Below are positions 1-11,375 of a stretch of 17,085 nucleotides of DNA, in pieces. How positions within the stretch are numbered: the stretch's first letter is position 1; each line of letters opens with the position of its first letter. Position numbers and translations under genes: made by a program. The DNA comes from Candidatus Pelagibacter sp. TMED196 (GTDB lineage Bacteria; Pseudomonadota; Alphaproteobacteria; Pelagibacterales; Pelagibacteraceae), in assembly GCA_002171925.1 (NCBI GenBank), contig NHIT01000022.1, forward strand, positions 1 through 17,085, given 5' to 3'. The notes under the pieces were generated by a model that made no database searches, was not told the origin of the DNA, and worked only from the letters and a program-made list of their open reading frames with translations.

Positions 1-5
1 ATTTT

Positions 6-431
6 ATGTCTTTTGCAATAATAGAAACAGGTGGAAAACAATATAAAGTTTCTGCTAGTAATATTTTAAAGGTGGAAAAATTAAATATTGTAAAAGGAAA
101 CAAAGTTGAATTTAAAAAAGTTCTTTTAGTTAATGATGATAAAAACACTGAGGTTGGAAATCCAACTGTTGAAGGTGCATTAGTTGAAGGCTTGGTTTTA
201 GACAATATTAGAGATAGAAAAATTTTAGTTTTTAAAAAGAGAAGAAGACAAAACTCAAGAAAAAAATACGGACACAGACAACAGCTTTCAAAAATCCAAA
301 TTATTAAAATTTTATCTAAAGGTGGAAAAGTAGTTTCTGAAATTAAAGAAAATCAAATGAATTTGTCAAAAGAACAAAAATCAGGTAAAAAAACTGTTAA
401 AAAAAAAGAAGTAATTAAAAATAAGAAATAA
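6..431 (+). CDS. rplU: 50S ribosomal protein L21
   Basis: Ribosomal protein L21 binds 23S rRNA in the large subunit. The 141-residue product starts [15 protein letters not shown], the classic L21 N-terminus, and carries the basic rRNA-binding signature [16 protein letters not shown] at about residues 77-92, followed by SKIQIIKI. The core family length is about 103 residues. Residues 104-141 are an added tail very rich in Lys and Glu, with no domain I recognise. The ATG at position 6 is the start because it sits exactly at the family N-terminus; only five bases of upstream sequence are visible, so promoter and ribosome binding site cannot be judged. It lies 5 nt upstream of rpmA, the usual L21-L27 pairing, and is probably the first gene visible of a run reaching rppH. 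The identification is secure; the role of the tail is unknown. Confidence 0.97.
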   Translation: MSFAIIETGGKQYKVSASNILKVEKLNIVKGNKVEFKKVLLVNDDKNTEVGNPTVEGALVEGLVLDNIRDRKILVFKKRRRQNSRKKYGHRQQLSKIQIIKILSKGGKVVSEIKENQMNLSKEQKSGKKTVKKKEVIKNKK

Positions 432-436
432 AACAA

Positions 437-691
437 ATGGCAACAAAAAAAGCAGGTGGATCATCGAAGAACGGTCGGGATAGTGCCGGTCGTCGTCTAG
501 GTGTTAAAAGATATGGCGAACAATTAGTTAAACCTGGAAATATAATTGTCAGACAAAGAGGCACGAAAATACATCCTGGAAATAATGTTGGCATGGGTAA
601 AGATCATTCAATTTTTTCTCTAATTGCGGGAAAAGTTAAATTCAAAAAAACCAAGTCAAATAGAACTTTGGTTTCTGTAGTTCCCAAATAA
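437..691 (+). CDS. rpmA: 50S ribosomal protein L27
   Basis: Ribosomal protein L27 sits near the peptidyl-transferase centre of the 50S subunit, where its flexible N-terminus reaches toward tRNA ends. The 84-residue product begins [20 protein letters not shown] and continues LGVKRYGEQ, then [20 protein letters not shown], all hallmark L27 sequence and full length for the family. There is no cleavable N-terminal extension of the kind found in Firmicutes. The gene lies 5 nt after rplU and 29 nt before obgE, with no Shine-Dalgarno sequence visible in the short spacer. The codons for residues 12-23 are unusually GC-rich for this genome and use CGG and CGT for arginine, whereas the later arginines use AGA; this patch can fold into a hairpin (listed separately). 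Confidence 0.98.
   Translation: MATKKAGGSSKNGRDSAGRRLGVKRYGEQLVKPGNIIVRQRGTKIHPGNNVGMGKDHSIFSLIAGKVKFKKTKSNRTLVSVVPK
471..493 (+). other. GC-rich potential RNA hairpin inside rpmA
   Basis: Within the 5' third of rpmA the arms ACGGTCGG (471-478) and CCGGTCGT (486-493) pair as an 8-bp stem, counting two adjacent G-U wobbles, around the 7-nt loop GATAGTG (479-485). The pairing is read directly from the sequence. In such AT-rich surroundings a stem with five Watson-Crick G-C pairs stands out. It may be a fortuitous result of the conserved [10 protein letters not shown] protein sequence, or an mRNA structure that protein L27 or another factor binds. No function is known to me and no homologous regulatory element is recognised. 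Confidence 0.35.
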
Positions 692-708
692 ATTCATTAA
701 AAAAATAA

Positions 709-2791
<2,083 letters not shown>

Positions 2792-2792
<1 letters not shown>

Positions 2793-4033
2793 TGAATTAT
2801 ATCAAAAATATTGGTGAAAAATCTTTAAAAGCCTTTGAGAATTTAAAGAATGTAGAACATTCAAAAATTAAAAGAGCTTTGAAAGAATATGTGTCTCTTA
2901 TTAAAAAAAATAAGTTACAAATTTTAAGAGAAAACGCAAAAGATATAAAAAAAGCGAAAAGAAAAAATCTTATAGATAGATTAATATTAAACAGTGCTAA
3001 AATTAATCAGATTATATCAAGTATTAATGCGATTGAACAATTTAAAAACCCTGTTGGTCAAGTTTTATCTAAATGGAAAAGATCAAATAAATTACAAATT
3101 GAGAAAGTTTCAATTCCAATAGGTGTTATATGTGTAATATATGAGAGTAGGCCTAATGTCACCGCAGATGTGGCTGCTCTCAGCTTAAAATCTGGAAACA
3201 GTGTAATCTTGAGAGGTGGTTCTGAAGCTTATTATACAAATAGATTTTTAGCGAACCTTTTTAGAAAAGCTTTAAGAAAGAATAAAATTGATGAAAATTG
3301 TGTGCAATTTATCGAAAAAAAGGACAGAAAAATAGTCGACTTTATTCTTTCTAAGATGAGCAATTATATTGATTTGGTTGTTCCACGAGGCGGTAAAAAT
3401 TTAGTCAAAAAAGTTAGGAAGTTATCTAAAGTAAATGTAATTGGGCATCTTGAAGGATTGTGTCATATTTACTTAGATAAAAACTCCAATTTAGAAATGG
3501 CTAAAAAAATTATAATTAATGCTAAGATGAGAAGAACAAGCATATGTGGAGCATTAGAAACTCTTTTAATAAATGATAAGATTTTATTAACCCATGGCAC
3601 CAAAATTATCCATGCTTTAATTAAAATGGGATGTGAGGTTAGAGTAGACGATAAAATAAATAAATTATTCAGTTTTAGATTAAAAAAAGCAATTGAAAAA
3701 GATTGGCGAACAGAATACTTGGACTCTATAATTTCAATTAAATCAGTAAAAAGTGTAGATGAAGCTGTATCTCATATTTTGAAATATGGGACTATGCACA
3801 CAGATAGTATTATTACCAATAATAATAAAACGGCAAAAAGTTTTTTAAAAGGTGTTAATAGTTCAATTGCAATGCATAATGTTTCAACACAATTTGCTGA
3901 TGGAGGAGAATTTGGATTTGGTGGCGAGATTGGAATTTCAACTAACAAAATGCCGCCAAGAGGACCTGTTGGTATAAATCAATTAACTTCTTATAAGTAC
4001 ATTGTTAAGGGTAATGGTGTAATAAGATCATAA
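2792..4033 (+). CDS. proA: Gamma-glutamyl phosphate reductase
   Basis: ProA reduces gamma-glutamyl phosphate with NADPH to glutamate-5-semialdehyde, the second step of proline synthesis, directly after ProB. The 413-residue protein is full length for the family and belongs to the aldehyde dehydrogenase superfamily. Visible motifs are IGVICVIYESRPNVTADVAA near 110-129, KSGNSVILRGGSEA near 133-146, VPRGGKNL near 197-204 and the catalytic-cysteine segment RRTSICGALETLL with Cys about residue 252. The C-terminal FADGGEFGFGGEIGIST is also typical. The start codon overlaps the proB stop by one base and nadD follows 2 nt after the stop, placing it firmly inside the operon. The third enzyme of the pathway, ProC, is not in this window. 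Confidence 0.97.
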
Positions 4034-4035
4034 CA

Positions 4036-4584
4036 ATGAGTACACCTAGAAAAAATCTAAAAAGAATAGGGATTTTAGGTGGTACCTTTGATCCACCTCA
4101 TTTTGGACATTTAGAAATTTCTAAATTAATTTTGAAAAAATTAAAACTTAAACTATTAATTTGGGCAGTTACTAAAAGAAATCCCTTAAAAAAGAAATCG
4201 TATTTTTCTACACAAAAAAGAGTTAGTTTTTCAAAAAGTATTGTGTCAAAAGTTGACAAAATTAAAGTCAAAAGTTTTGATGATATTATTGGATCATCTA
4301 AAACGATTGAATTAATAAAATACATTAAAAAAAGTTATAAAAGATCAGAAATCTATTTCTTAATGGGATCAGACAATCTTTTAAAATTTCATAAATGGCA
4401 TGATTGGAGAAAAATTCCAAACCTATGTAAAATTGTTGTTTTTCCAAGGACTGGACACATGAAGCAAGTATTTAGATGTAGAGCATACGATTATCATGGA
4501 AAAGAAAAAATTCAATTTATTAAGTCAAAAAGGATCAATATTTCTTCTTCAAAAATAAGAAAAAATTATTTAAAGTATAATTGA
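4036..4584 (+). CDS. nadD: Nicotinate-nucleotide adenylyltransferase
   Basis: NadD adenylates nicotinate mononucleotide with ATP to deamido-NAD, the shared penultimate step of de novo and salvage NAD synthesis. The 182-residue product shows the nucleotidyltransferase signature GGTFDPPHFGH at residues 15-25, with the two histidines of the HxGH motif at 22 and 25. It also has MGSDNLLKFHKWHDW near 110-124, which matches the family's GaDnl..fh.W..W motif, and ends SSSKIRK, equivalent to the ISSTxIR phosphate-binding motif. The ATG used lies 2 nt after the proA stop. The stop TGA shares one base with the ATG of rsfS. The nadD-rsfS pair is a common bacterial arrangement. Confidence 0.95.
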   Translation: MSTPRKNLKRIGILGGTFDPPHFGHLEISKLILKKLKLKLLIWAVTKRNPLKKKSYFSTQKRVSFSKSIVSKVDKIKVKSFDDIIGSSKTIELIKYIKKSYKRSEIYFLMGSDNLLKFHKWHDWRKIPNLCKIVVFPRTGHMKQVFRCRAYDYHGKEKIQFIKSKRINISSSKIRKNYLKYN

Positions 4585-4931
4585 TGGAAGTTTTAAAACA
4601 AAAAAAAATAATAGAAAAAGTACTAAGTGATAGTAAAGCCAAAAATATAATATCTATCAATTTAAAAGGTAAGTCTTCTATTGCTGACTACATGATCATA
4701 GCATCTGGAACTTCATCAAGACATATACAGTCTTTATCTGAAATAATAGTAAATGAATTAGATAGAAGTGGTCTTGGAAAATATAATATTGAAGGTAAAA
4801 CTAGTGCAGATTGGAAGTTGATAGATGCGATAGATATTATTGTTCATATATTCCATCCTGAAAAAAGAAAATTTTATGATTTAGAAAAAATGTGGTGTGA
4901 TCCTTCTGAATTCAGCGGTGTAATTACATGA
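4584..4931 (+). CDS. rsfS: Ribosomal silencing factor RsfS
   Basis: RsfS (RsfA, DUF143/Iojap family) binds ribosomal protein L14 on the 50S subunit and hinders subunit joining, lowering translation under nutrient stress. The product is 115 residues from the ATG at 4584. It contains the family core IADYMIIASGTSSRHIQSL and the C-terminal pattern W-L-D--D-I-VH-F-P--R-FYDLE-MW. A TTG at 4581 would add one residue; I prefer the ATG because it forms a TGATG overlap with the nadD stop, the same one-base coupling seen at other junctions here. The 3' end overlaps ctpA by 4 nt (ATGA). In many alphaproteobacteria rlmH follows this gene; here ctpA follows directly. Confidence 0.93.
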   Translation: MEVLKQKKIIEKVLSDSKAKNIISINLKGKSSIADYMIIASGTSSRHIQSLSEIIVNELDRSGLGKYNIEGKTSADWKLIDAIDIIVHIFHPEKRKFYDLEKMWCDPSEFSGVIT

Positions 4932-6061
4932 TTAAAGTATTTCAAATTTTAATTATTTTTATAGTTTCAACTACCAATCTTTATAGTAATACGGATGAAA
5001 AACTCTATAAAAAAATTGATTTGTTTGGTGAAGTTTTAGAAAAAATAAAAAAAGAATATGTTGAAGATGTAGATCAGACTGAAATGTTAGACTCTGCAAT
5101 TAATGGGGCGTTGCAATCTTTAGATCCTTATTCAGCTTATATGAATCCTGAACTTTTTAAAAGTATGGAAACCGATACAAGAGGTGAGTTTGGTGGACTT
5201 GGAATTGAGGTTGGAATGGAGGCTGGTGTAGTAAAAGTAATTTCCCCAATTGATGATACCCCTGCATCCAAAGCAGGTATTAAAGCTGGAGATTATATTA
5301 TAAAAATTGATGACAAGCAGGTTCAGGGTAAATCGCTCATGGAAGCAGTTAAAATGATGAGGGGTCCAATTGGCTCTAAAATAAAACTCACAATAAGAAG
5401 AAAAGGTGAGAAAAAAGCTTTAGAAAAAATTTTAAAAAGAGAAATCATACAAATAAAATCTGTTGAAGCTAAAATTATTCAAAAAAATATTGCTTACTTA
5501 AAATTAAAAGCTTTTAATAACAATAGCAGTACACAACTGAATAAAAAAATAAATGAGTTTGAAAAAAAGAATAGTCCTGTTGCATATATTCTTGACCTTA
5601 GAAATAATCCTGGGGGACTTTTAACCCAAGCTGTAAGTATTACAGATTTTTTCTTAGATGATGGTGAAATTGTTTCAACTAAGGGAAGGAGATCAATTGA
5701 GAATAGAAGATTTTTTGCAAGAAAAGGAGATAAAGTAAATGGAAAACCATTAATAATTATAATAAATAACGGGTCTGCATCAGCATCTGAAATAGTTGCT
5801 GGAGCACTTAAGGATCATAAGAGAGCAATAATACTTGGAGAAAAAACTTACGGAAAAGGTTCGGTTCAATCTATCATTCCGCTAAGTGATGGGGGTGGAA
5901 TAAGATTGACTGTATCCAAATACTATTTGCCATCAGGTAAATCGATTTCAGATGTTGGTGTTACTCCAGATATTTTCATTGAAGAAAAGGGTGAAAACTT
6001 TAAAACAAATAGTCCTTCAGATAATCAATTAAATTACGCTTTAAAATTATTAACTTTGTAA
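4928..6061 (+). CDS. ctpA: S41 family carboxy-terminal processing protease (CtpA-like)
   Basis: This is a periplasmic or membrane-attached serine protease that trims or degrades proteins from their C-termini. The N-terminus MIKVFQILIIFIVSTTNLYS is a hydrophobic signal peptide or anchor, consistent with export. A PDZ domain occupies about residues 87-165 (GEFGGLGIEVG, DDTPASKAGIKAGDYIIKI). The S41 catalytic domain contains LDLRNNPGGLL near 222-232, NNGSASASEIVAGAL with the likely nucleophile Ser285, and GEKTYGKGSVQ with the likely general-base Lys310; the Ser-Lys spacing of 25 matches plant D1 protease. At 377 residues it is a short CtpA without the long extensions of E. coli Prc. It overlaps rsfS by 4 nt and rppH by 1 nt. 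The physiological substrate cannot be read from the sequence. Confidence 0.94.
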   Translation: MIKVFQILIIFIVSTTNLYSNTDEKLYKKIDLFGEVLEKIKKEYVEDVDQTEMLDSAINGALQSLDPYSAYMNPELFKSMETDTRGEFGGLGIEVGMEAGVVKVISPIDDTPASKAGIKAGDYIIKIDDKQVQGKSLMEAVKMMRGPIGSKIKLTIRRKGEKKALEKILKREIIQIKSVEAKIIQKNIAYLKLKAFNNNSSTQLNKKINEFEKKNSPVAYILDLRNNPGGLLTQAVSITDFFLDDGEIVSTKGRRSIENRRFFARKGDKVNGKPLIIIINNGSASASEIVAGALKDHKRAIILGEKTYGKGSVQSIIPLSDGGGIRLTVSKYYLPSGKSISDVGVTPDIFIEEKGENFKTNSPSDNQLNYALKLLTL

Positions 6062-6531
6062 TGACATTAAAAAAGCTACCCTTAAGAATAGGCGTTGGTG
6101 CGATAGTTTTAAATAAAAAAAATCAAGTTTTTGTTGGTAAAAGAAAAGACAACCCTGTTGATAAATGGCAAATGCCCCAGGGTGGTGTTAATGAAGGTGA
6201 AGATTTAACACAAGCAATGATAAGAGAGCTCCATGAAGAAACTGGGATACAAAATATAAAGATAATTAACGTGATTGAAGGTTGGTATGAATATGAGTTG
6301 CCAAAATACCTTTTGGGAAGAATTTGGAAAGGAAAATATAGAGGACAAAAGCAGAAATGGTTTATTGTAAAATTTTTAGGCAATGATGAAGAAATAAACT
6401 TGGAAATTGATAAACCTGAATTTATCGAATGGCGATGGTTAGACGTTAAAAATTTACCAAGCGTAATAGTTGATTTTAAAAGAAAAGTTTATGAACAACT
6501 TGTGCCTAAAATTAGAAAATTTACTAATTAA
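6061..6531 (+). CDS. rppH: RNA pyrophosphohydrolase (Nudix, RppH/NudH)
   Basis: RppH removes pyrophosphate from the 5' triphosphate end of RNA, which opens transcripts to 5'-dependent decay; relatives also act on diadenosine polyphosphates. The 156-residue protein has a complete Nudix box at residues 41-63 (G-x5-E-x7-REL-x-EE-x-GI), preceded by DKWQMPQGG. It also has the RppH-type tail KQKWFIVKF and the FIEWRWLD segment, typical of the alphaproteobacterial IalA/RppH group. The start shares one base with the ctpA stop (TAATG). It is the last plus-strand gene and runs tail-to-tail into atpC: its stop at 6529-6531 lies past the restored atpC stop at 6524-6526, so the two genes overlap by 8 nt and there is no room for a separate terminator. 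Confidence 0.95.
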   Translation: MTLKKLPLRIGVGAIVLNKKNQVFVGKRKDNPVDKWQMPQGGVNEGEDLTQAMIRELHEETGIQNIKIINVIEGWYEYELPKYLLGRIWKGKYRGQKQKWFIVKFLGNDEEINLEIDKPEFIEWRWLDVKNLPSVIVDFKRKVYEQLVPKIRKFTN

Positions 6532-6906
6532 TTTGTGATAAAATATCTATTTTGTGAGAAATAATATAACGCTTTTTATCTTCTAAGTTTTCCTGCTCTA
6601 GTTCTTTTTTACTATCACTTAGCATTTTTGAAATAATTTCTTTTGAGAGATTTTCAAGATCAATAATACTAGAGGATAATACAGTTAAGTTATTTTTTGA
6701 AAACTCGACTGTACCTTCTTCAACAAAATATTTTTTTTATTCTCATTAATATTTATAATGCCTGGTCTTAAGAAAGTAATTATAGAAATGTGGTCTGGTA
6801 ATATGGTCATTTCTCCTTCGAATGAAGGTAGTGTTGCTGAGTTTCCTTTTTCTGAAAAAATTTTTTTTTCTGGAGAAATAATTTCTATATTAAAATTATC
6901 ATTCAT
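6524..6906 (-). CDS. atpC: ATP synthase F1 epsilon subunit, reading frame broken by a 1-base deletion
   Basis: Epsilon is the small rotor subunit that links gamma to the c-ring and modulates ATP hydrolysis. From the ATG at 6906-6904, directly after the atpD stop, the frame reads MNDNFNIEIISPEKKIFSEK, then LPSFEGEMTILPDHIS and LRPGII, clear epsilon N-terminal beta-barrel sequence. After about 58 codons it enters a run of eight A (forward T at 6731-6738), where the frame shifts and stops at 6685 after 73 codons. Adding one A gives YFVEEGTVEFSKNNLTVL and 68 more native codons ending in TAG at 6526-6524, for a total of 127 residues, normal for the family. The downstream half is therefore intact and conserved-looking. 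Possible causes are a sequencing or assembly error in the homopolymer, a true mutation, or slippage that restores the frame. I list the whole restored extent as the gene. Confidence 0.9.
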
Positions 6907-8328
<1,422 letters not shown>

Positions 8329-9204
8329 TTATAAACTTTCAGCTCCAGATATTATTTCAATTAATTCTTTTGTGATAGCAGCTTGTCTACTTCGGTTATA
8401 ATTTATTGTCAGTTTTTCAACTAAATCCCCTGCATTTCTTGTCGCATTGTCCATAGCTGTCATTCTAGACCCTTGTTCGCTAGCTGAGTTTTCTAAAAAA
8501 CCTTTATAAATTTGAGTAGAAATATTTTTTGGAAGAAGATCTTCTAATATTTCTTCTTCTTCGGGTTCAAAATCATAAGGCGAATCTTGGTCTGTTTTAG
8601 TTTCTTCCTCTTTTATAGCAGGTATTAATTGTTGTGATTGTGGTATTTGAGTCATTACATTTTTGAACTTATTATAAAAGATTACACATTTATCAAATTC
8701 ATTATTTTTAAATAATTTAACAATTTCATCACCAACAAATGAGGCGTCTTCAAAAGATGTTTGTTTCTTATTTTTAAAATCAATTTTCTTAATAATGTAT
8801 TTGCCATATTCTCTCTTTAATTGATCTAAACCCTTAGTGCCTACAGTAATTATTTTAAGATTTTTAGAGTCTTTTAAAATTTTTTTAAAATAATTTTTTG
8901 CTTGTTTAACAATATTGGTGTTAAAACCACCGCATAAACCACGATCTGCAGTCATTACAACGCATAGATGGGTTTTGTCTCCCCCTGATCCAACTAAAAG
9001 TTTAGGGGCATTTGATGGATCACTTATAGCCTTACTTAAATTTTGAATTATAGAATTCATTTTATCGCTATAAGGCCTTCCTTTCTCAGCCATTTCTTGT
9101 GCTTTACGAAGCTTTGCGGCGGCTACCATTTTCATAGCTTTTGTAATTTTTTGTGTAGATTTTACACTTGTTATTCTTTTTCTTAAATCATCTAAACTTG
9201 GCAT
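8329..9204 (-). CDS. atpG: ATP synthase F1 gamma subunit
   Basis: Gamma is the central rotating shaft of F1 that transmits torque between the c-ring and the catalytic sites. The 291-residue product starts [20 protein letters not shown], followed by TKAMKMVAAAKLRKAQ, the conserved N-terminal coiled-coil helix. It has TADRGLCGGFNTNI in the Rossmann-like middle domain and ends with the C-terminal helix SRMTAMDNATRNAGDL, then NRSRQAAITKELIEIISGAESL-type sequence that pairs with the first helix. An acidic insertion around residues 205-225 (FEPEEEEILEDLLP) is typical of alphaproteobacterial gamma subunits. The start overlaps the atpA stop by one base and atpD follows with no spacer, so the three are probably translationally coupled. 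Confidence 0.98.
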   Translation of the reverse strand: MPSLDDLRKRITSVKSTQKITKAMKMVAAAKLRKAQEMAEKGRPYSDKMNSIIQNLSKAISDPSNAPKLLVGSGGDKTHLCVVMTADRGLCGGFNTNIVKQAKNYFKKILKDSKNLKIITVGTKGLDQLKREYGKYIIKKIDFKNKKQTSFEDASFVGDEIVKLFKNNEFDKCVIFYNKFKNVMTQIPQSQQLIPAIKEEETKTDQDSPYDFEPEEEEILEDLLPKNISTQIYKGFLENSASEQGSRMTAMDNATRNAGDLVEKLTINYNRSRQAAITKELIEIISGAESL

Positions 9205-10745
9205 TATTTTTTTTCAAAATTTGTTTTTTTATAGTTTGTAATAACTTCTGTTAAAATTTTATCAATATTTTCCTCAATTTTTCCACTTTTTTGAATTGAC
9301 TCAATTATTTCCGGGTTTTCGCTTTTAATTAATTCTAAAAGGCCTTTTTCAAATGAGCGTATATCACTAATATCAATGCTATCTAAATAACCTTTAACTC
9401 CTGCATATATAATTACCACTTGTTCAGCTACGGTCATGGGGCTGTATTGATCTTGCTTTAACAACTCAGTAAGTTTTGACCCTCTATTTAAAAGTTTCTG
9501 TGTTGATGCATCTAAATCTGATCCAAATTGAGCGAAAGCTGCCATTTCACGATATTGTGCTAATTCAAGTTTAATTGAGCCTGCTACTTTTTTCATAGCT
9601 TTTGTTTGAGCGGCAGATCCAACCCTTGAAACAGAAAGTCCAACATTTACTGCTGGCCTAATGCCCTGATTAAACAATTCTGTACCTAAAAAAATTTGGC
9701 CATCTGTAATTGAAATTACGTTTGTAGGAATATATGCCGAAACATCTCCTGCTTGTGTTTCAATAATTGGTAAGGCTGTAAGCGAACCTCCGCCATTGTC
9801 ATCATTTAGTTTGGCAGCACGCTCTAATAATCTGCTATGTAAGTAAAATACATCTCCAGGATATGCTTCTCGTCCCGGAGGTCTTCGTAATAAAAGTGAC
9901 ATTTGTCTATATGCAACAGCTTGTTTTGATAAATCATCATAAATAATTAAAGCATGCATTCCATTATCTCTAAAAAATTCACCAAAAGTACAACCAGTGT
10001 ATGGTGCTAAAAATTGTAAGGGGGCAGGGTCTGAGGCTGTTGCAGATACTATGATTGTATAATCCATCGCCCCTGCATCTTGAAGCGTTTTAAGGATTTG
10101 TGCCACTGTTGATCGTTTTTGACCTATTGCAACATAAATGCAGTATAATTTTTTTTTCTCATCACTTGATTCATTTATTTTTTTTTGATTTATGATTGTA
10201 TCGATTGCAACAGCAGTTTTGCCAGTTTGTCTATCACCAATTATTAATTCTCTTTGTCCTCTGCCTATTGGTATCAAACTGTCAATAGCCTTTAAGCCAG
10301 TTTGCATTGGTTCATTAACTGATTTTCTAGGAATTATGCCTGGCGCTTTAACTTCAACTCTTTTCCTTTTAATTCCTTTTTTAAGAGCTTCTTTTCCATC
10401 TATTGGGTTACCTAAAGCATCAACTACTCTTCCCAATAATTCTTTTCCGACTGGAACATCAACGATAGTTCCGGTTCTTTTAACAGTATCACCTTCTTTA
10501 ATTGATCTGTCATCACCAAAAATTACTATTCCGACATTATCGCTCTCTAAATTTAATGCCATTCCTTTGGATCCATCTTTAAATTCAACCATTTCACCAG
10601 CCTGAACATTATCGAGCCCATATACTCTTGCGATACCATCTCCAACTGAAAGAACTTTTCCAATTTCAGAAACTTCTGTTTTCTCACCAAGGTTTTTTAT
10701 TTGTTCTTTTAATATTTTAGTTATTTCAGAGGGATTAATATCCAT
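9204..10745 (-). CDS. atpA: ATP synthase F1 alpha subunit
   Basis: Alpha alternates with beta in the F1 hexamer and binds nucleotide at non-catalytic sites; its arginine finger completes the beta active site. The 513-residue protein is full length. It shows the alpha-type P-loop GDRQTGKT at residues 170-177, [10 protein letters not shown] just before it, [17 protein letters not shown] as the Walker B region, [20 protein letters not shown], and [16 protein letters not shown] with the conserved Arg in VSRVGSAAQ. The start is one nucleotide after the atpH stop. A 137-codon open frame on the opposite strand (10192-10605) is a shadow of this well-conserved sequence, not a gene. Confidence 0.99.
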   Translation of the reverse strand: MDINPSEITKILKEQIKNLGEKTEVSEIGKVLSVGDGIARVYGLDNVQAGEMVEFKDGSKGMALNLESDNVGIVIFGDDRSIKEGDTVKRTGTIVDVPVGKELLGRVVDALGNPIDGKEALKKGIKRKRVEVKAPGIIPRKSVNEPMQTGLKAIDSLIPIGRGQRELIIGDRQTGKTAVAIDTIINQKKINESSDEKKKLYCIYVAIGQKRSTVAQILKTLQDAGAMDYTIIVSATASDPAPLQFLAPYTGCTFGEFFRDNGMHALIIYDDLSKQAVAYRQMSLLLRRPPGREAYPGDVFYLHSRLLERAAKLNDDNGGGSLTALPIIETQAGDVSAYIPTNVISITDGQIFLGTELFNQGIRPAVNVGLSVSRVGSAAQTKAMKKVAGSIKLELAQYREMAAFAQFGSDLDASTQKLLNRGSKLTELLKQDQYSPMTVAEQVVIIYAGVKGYLDSIDISDIRSFEKGLLELIKSENPEIIESIQKSGKIEENIDKILTEVITNYKKTNFEKK

Positions 10746-10746
10746 A

Positions 10747-11295
10747 TTAGTTCTCCATCATTAGTTTTTTATATTTTTTAAGTTTATTTTTTATAGAAGT
10801 ATCAATCATCAAACTCCCGATTTGTAATATTAAGCCCCCGATTAATGATGGGTCTATTTTAGAATTCAGCCTAATTTTACTTTTAGTATTTAATGAAATT
10901 TCATTTTCCAGATTTAAAATTTCTTTTTGCTCCAGTTTATTTGCAGATATAATATTTGCGGATATTTCACCTTTTTTAATAGAAATGATGTTTAGAAACT
11001 TTTCAAGAATTTGGTCTACAAAAAAAATTCTTTTTTTAATTATTAATATAGAAAAAAAATTTTTTACTAATTTATTAACATTGATTATAGTTAAGATTTT
11101 ATAAAATACAGATTTTTGATCTTCAATTGAGTAGGTTGGGTTTTTTATAAAAAATCTCAAATTTTCATTTGAATTATAAACTTTCATAAATTCATTTACA
11201 TTAGATACAAATTCTTCGGTTTGATTTTTCTCTTTCGAAAGATCATACAAAGCCAGTGCATACCTTTGTGAGATTTCTGATGAAAAAGTGTTCAT
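10747..11295 (-). CDS. atpH: ATP synthase F1 delta subunit (OSCP)
   Basis: Delta forms part of the peripheral stalk, fixing the alpha-beta hexamer to the membrane b subunits. The 182-residue product fits the family length of about 180. The N-terminal helical domain starts [16 protein letters not shown], with [16 protein letters not shown] in the middle. The C-terminus has the conserved pattern [22 protein letters not shown]. Delta sequences diverge quickly, so position matters: it is the first gene of atpHAGDC, the standard alphaproteobacterial F1 operon in which F0 genes lie elsewhere. The ATG at 11295 has no Shine-Dalgarno-like sequence upstream. A 99-nt non-coding stretch separates it from priA, the largest gap in the window, so a promoter for the F1 genes probably lies there. 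Confidence 0.96.
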   Translation of the reverse strand: MNTFSSEISQRYALALYDLSKEKNQTEEFVSNVNEFMKVYNSNENLRFFIKNPTYSIEDQKSVFYKILTIINVNKLVKNFFSILIIKKRIFFVDQILEKFLNIISIKKGEISANIISANKLEQKEILNLENEISLNTKSKIRLNSKIDPSLIGGLILQIGSLMIDTSIKNKLKKYKKLMMEN

Positions 11296-11346
11296 ATTTA
11301 TTGATTAACTGTTTTTGTATTGGTTTTGTTCATGAATTTAGAAGAT

Positions 11347-11375
11347 TTCGTATCATATGAAAATGTTCTGTTCAA
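11347..11375 (-). promoter_or_regulatory. Possible sigma-70-type promoter upstream of atpH
   Basis: In the 99-nt gap between priA and atpH the minus strand reads TTGAAC (11375-11370) as a possible -35 box, a 17-nt spacer, then TACGAA (11352-11347) preceded by TG-A, resembling an extended -10. Match to consensus is partial (four of six for -35, three of six for -10). In such AT-rich DNA similar matches arise easily by chance. The argument is mainly positional: this is the only sizeable gap among the minus-strand genes and it precedes the highly expressed F1 genes. An overlapping TATGAT (11357-11352) has no well-spaced -35 partner. No intrinsic terminator for priA is visible in the gap, so read-through from the sucAB-lpdA-priA transcript is also possible. 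Confidence 0.3.

Noticed and set aside
4581..4583. TTG as the start codon of rsfS
   Set aside because: An ATG follows immediately at 4584 and gives the one-base stop-start overlap used at other junctions in this operon.
6540..6553. Inverted repeat AAAATA-TC-TATTTT near the rppH/atpC junction as a terminator
   Set aside because: It is purely A/T in the stem with a 2-nt loop, lies inside the restored atpC coding sequence, and lacks a GC stem followed by a U-run.
10192..10605. 137-codon plus-strand open frame opposite atpA
   Set aside because: It lies fully antisense to the strongly conserved alpha subunit, has a hydrophobic low-information translation resembling no family, and is explained by codon bias of the real gene.
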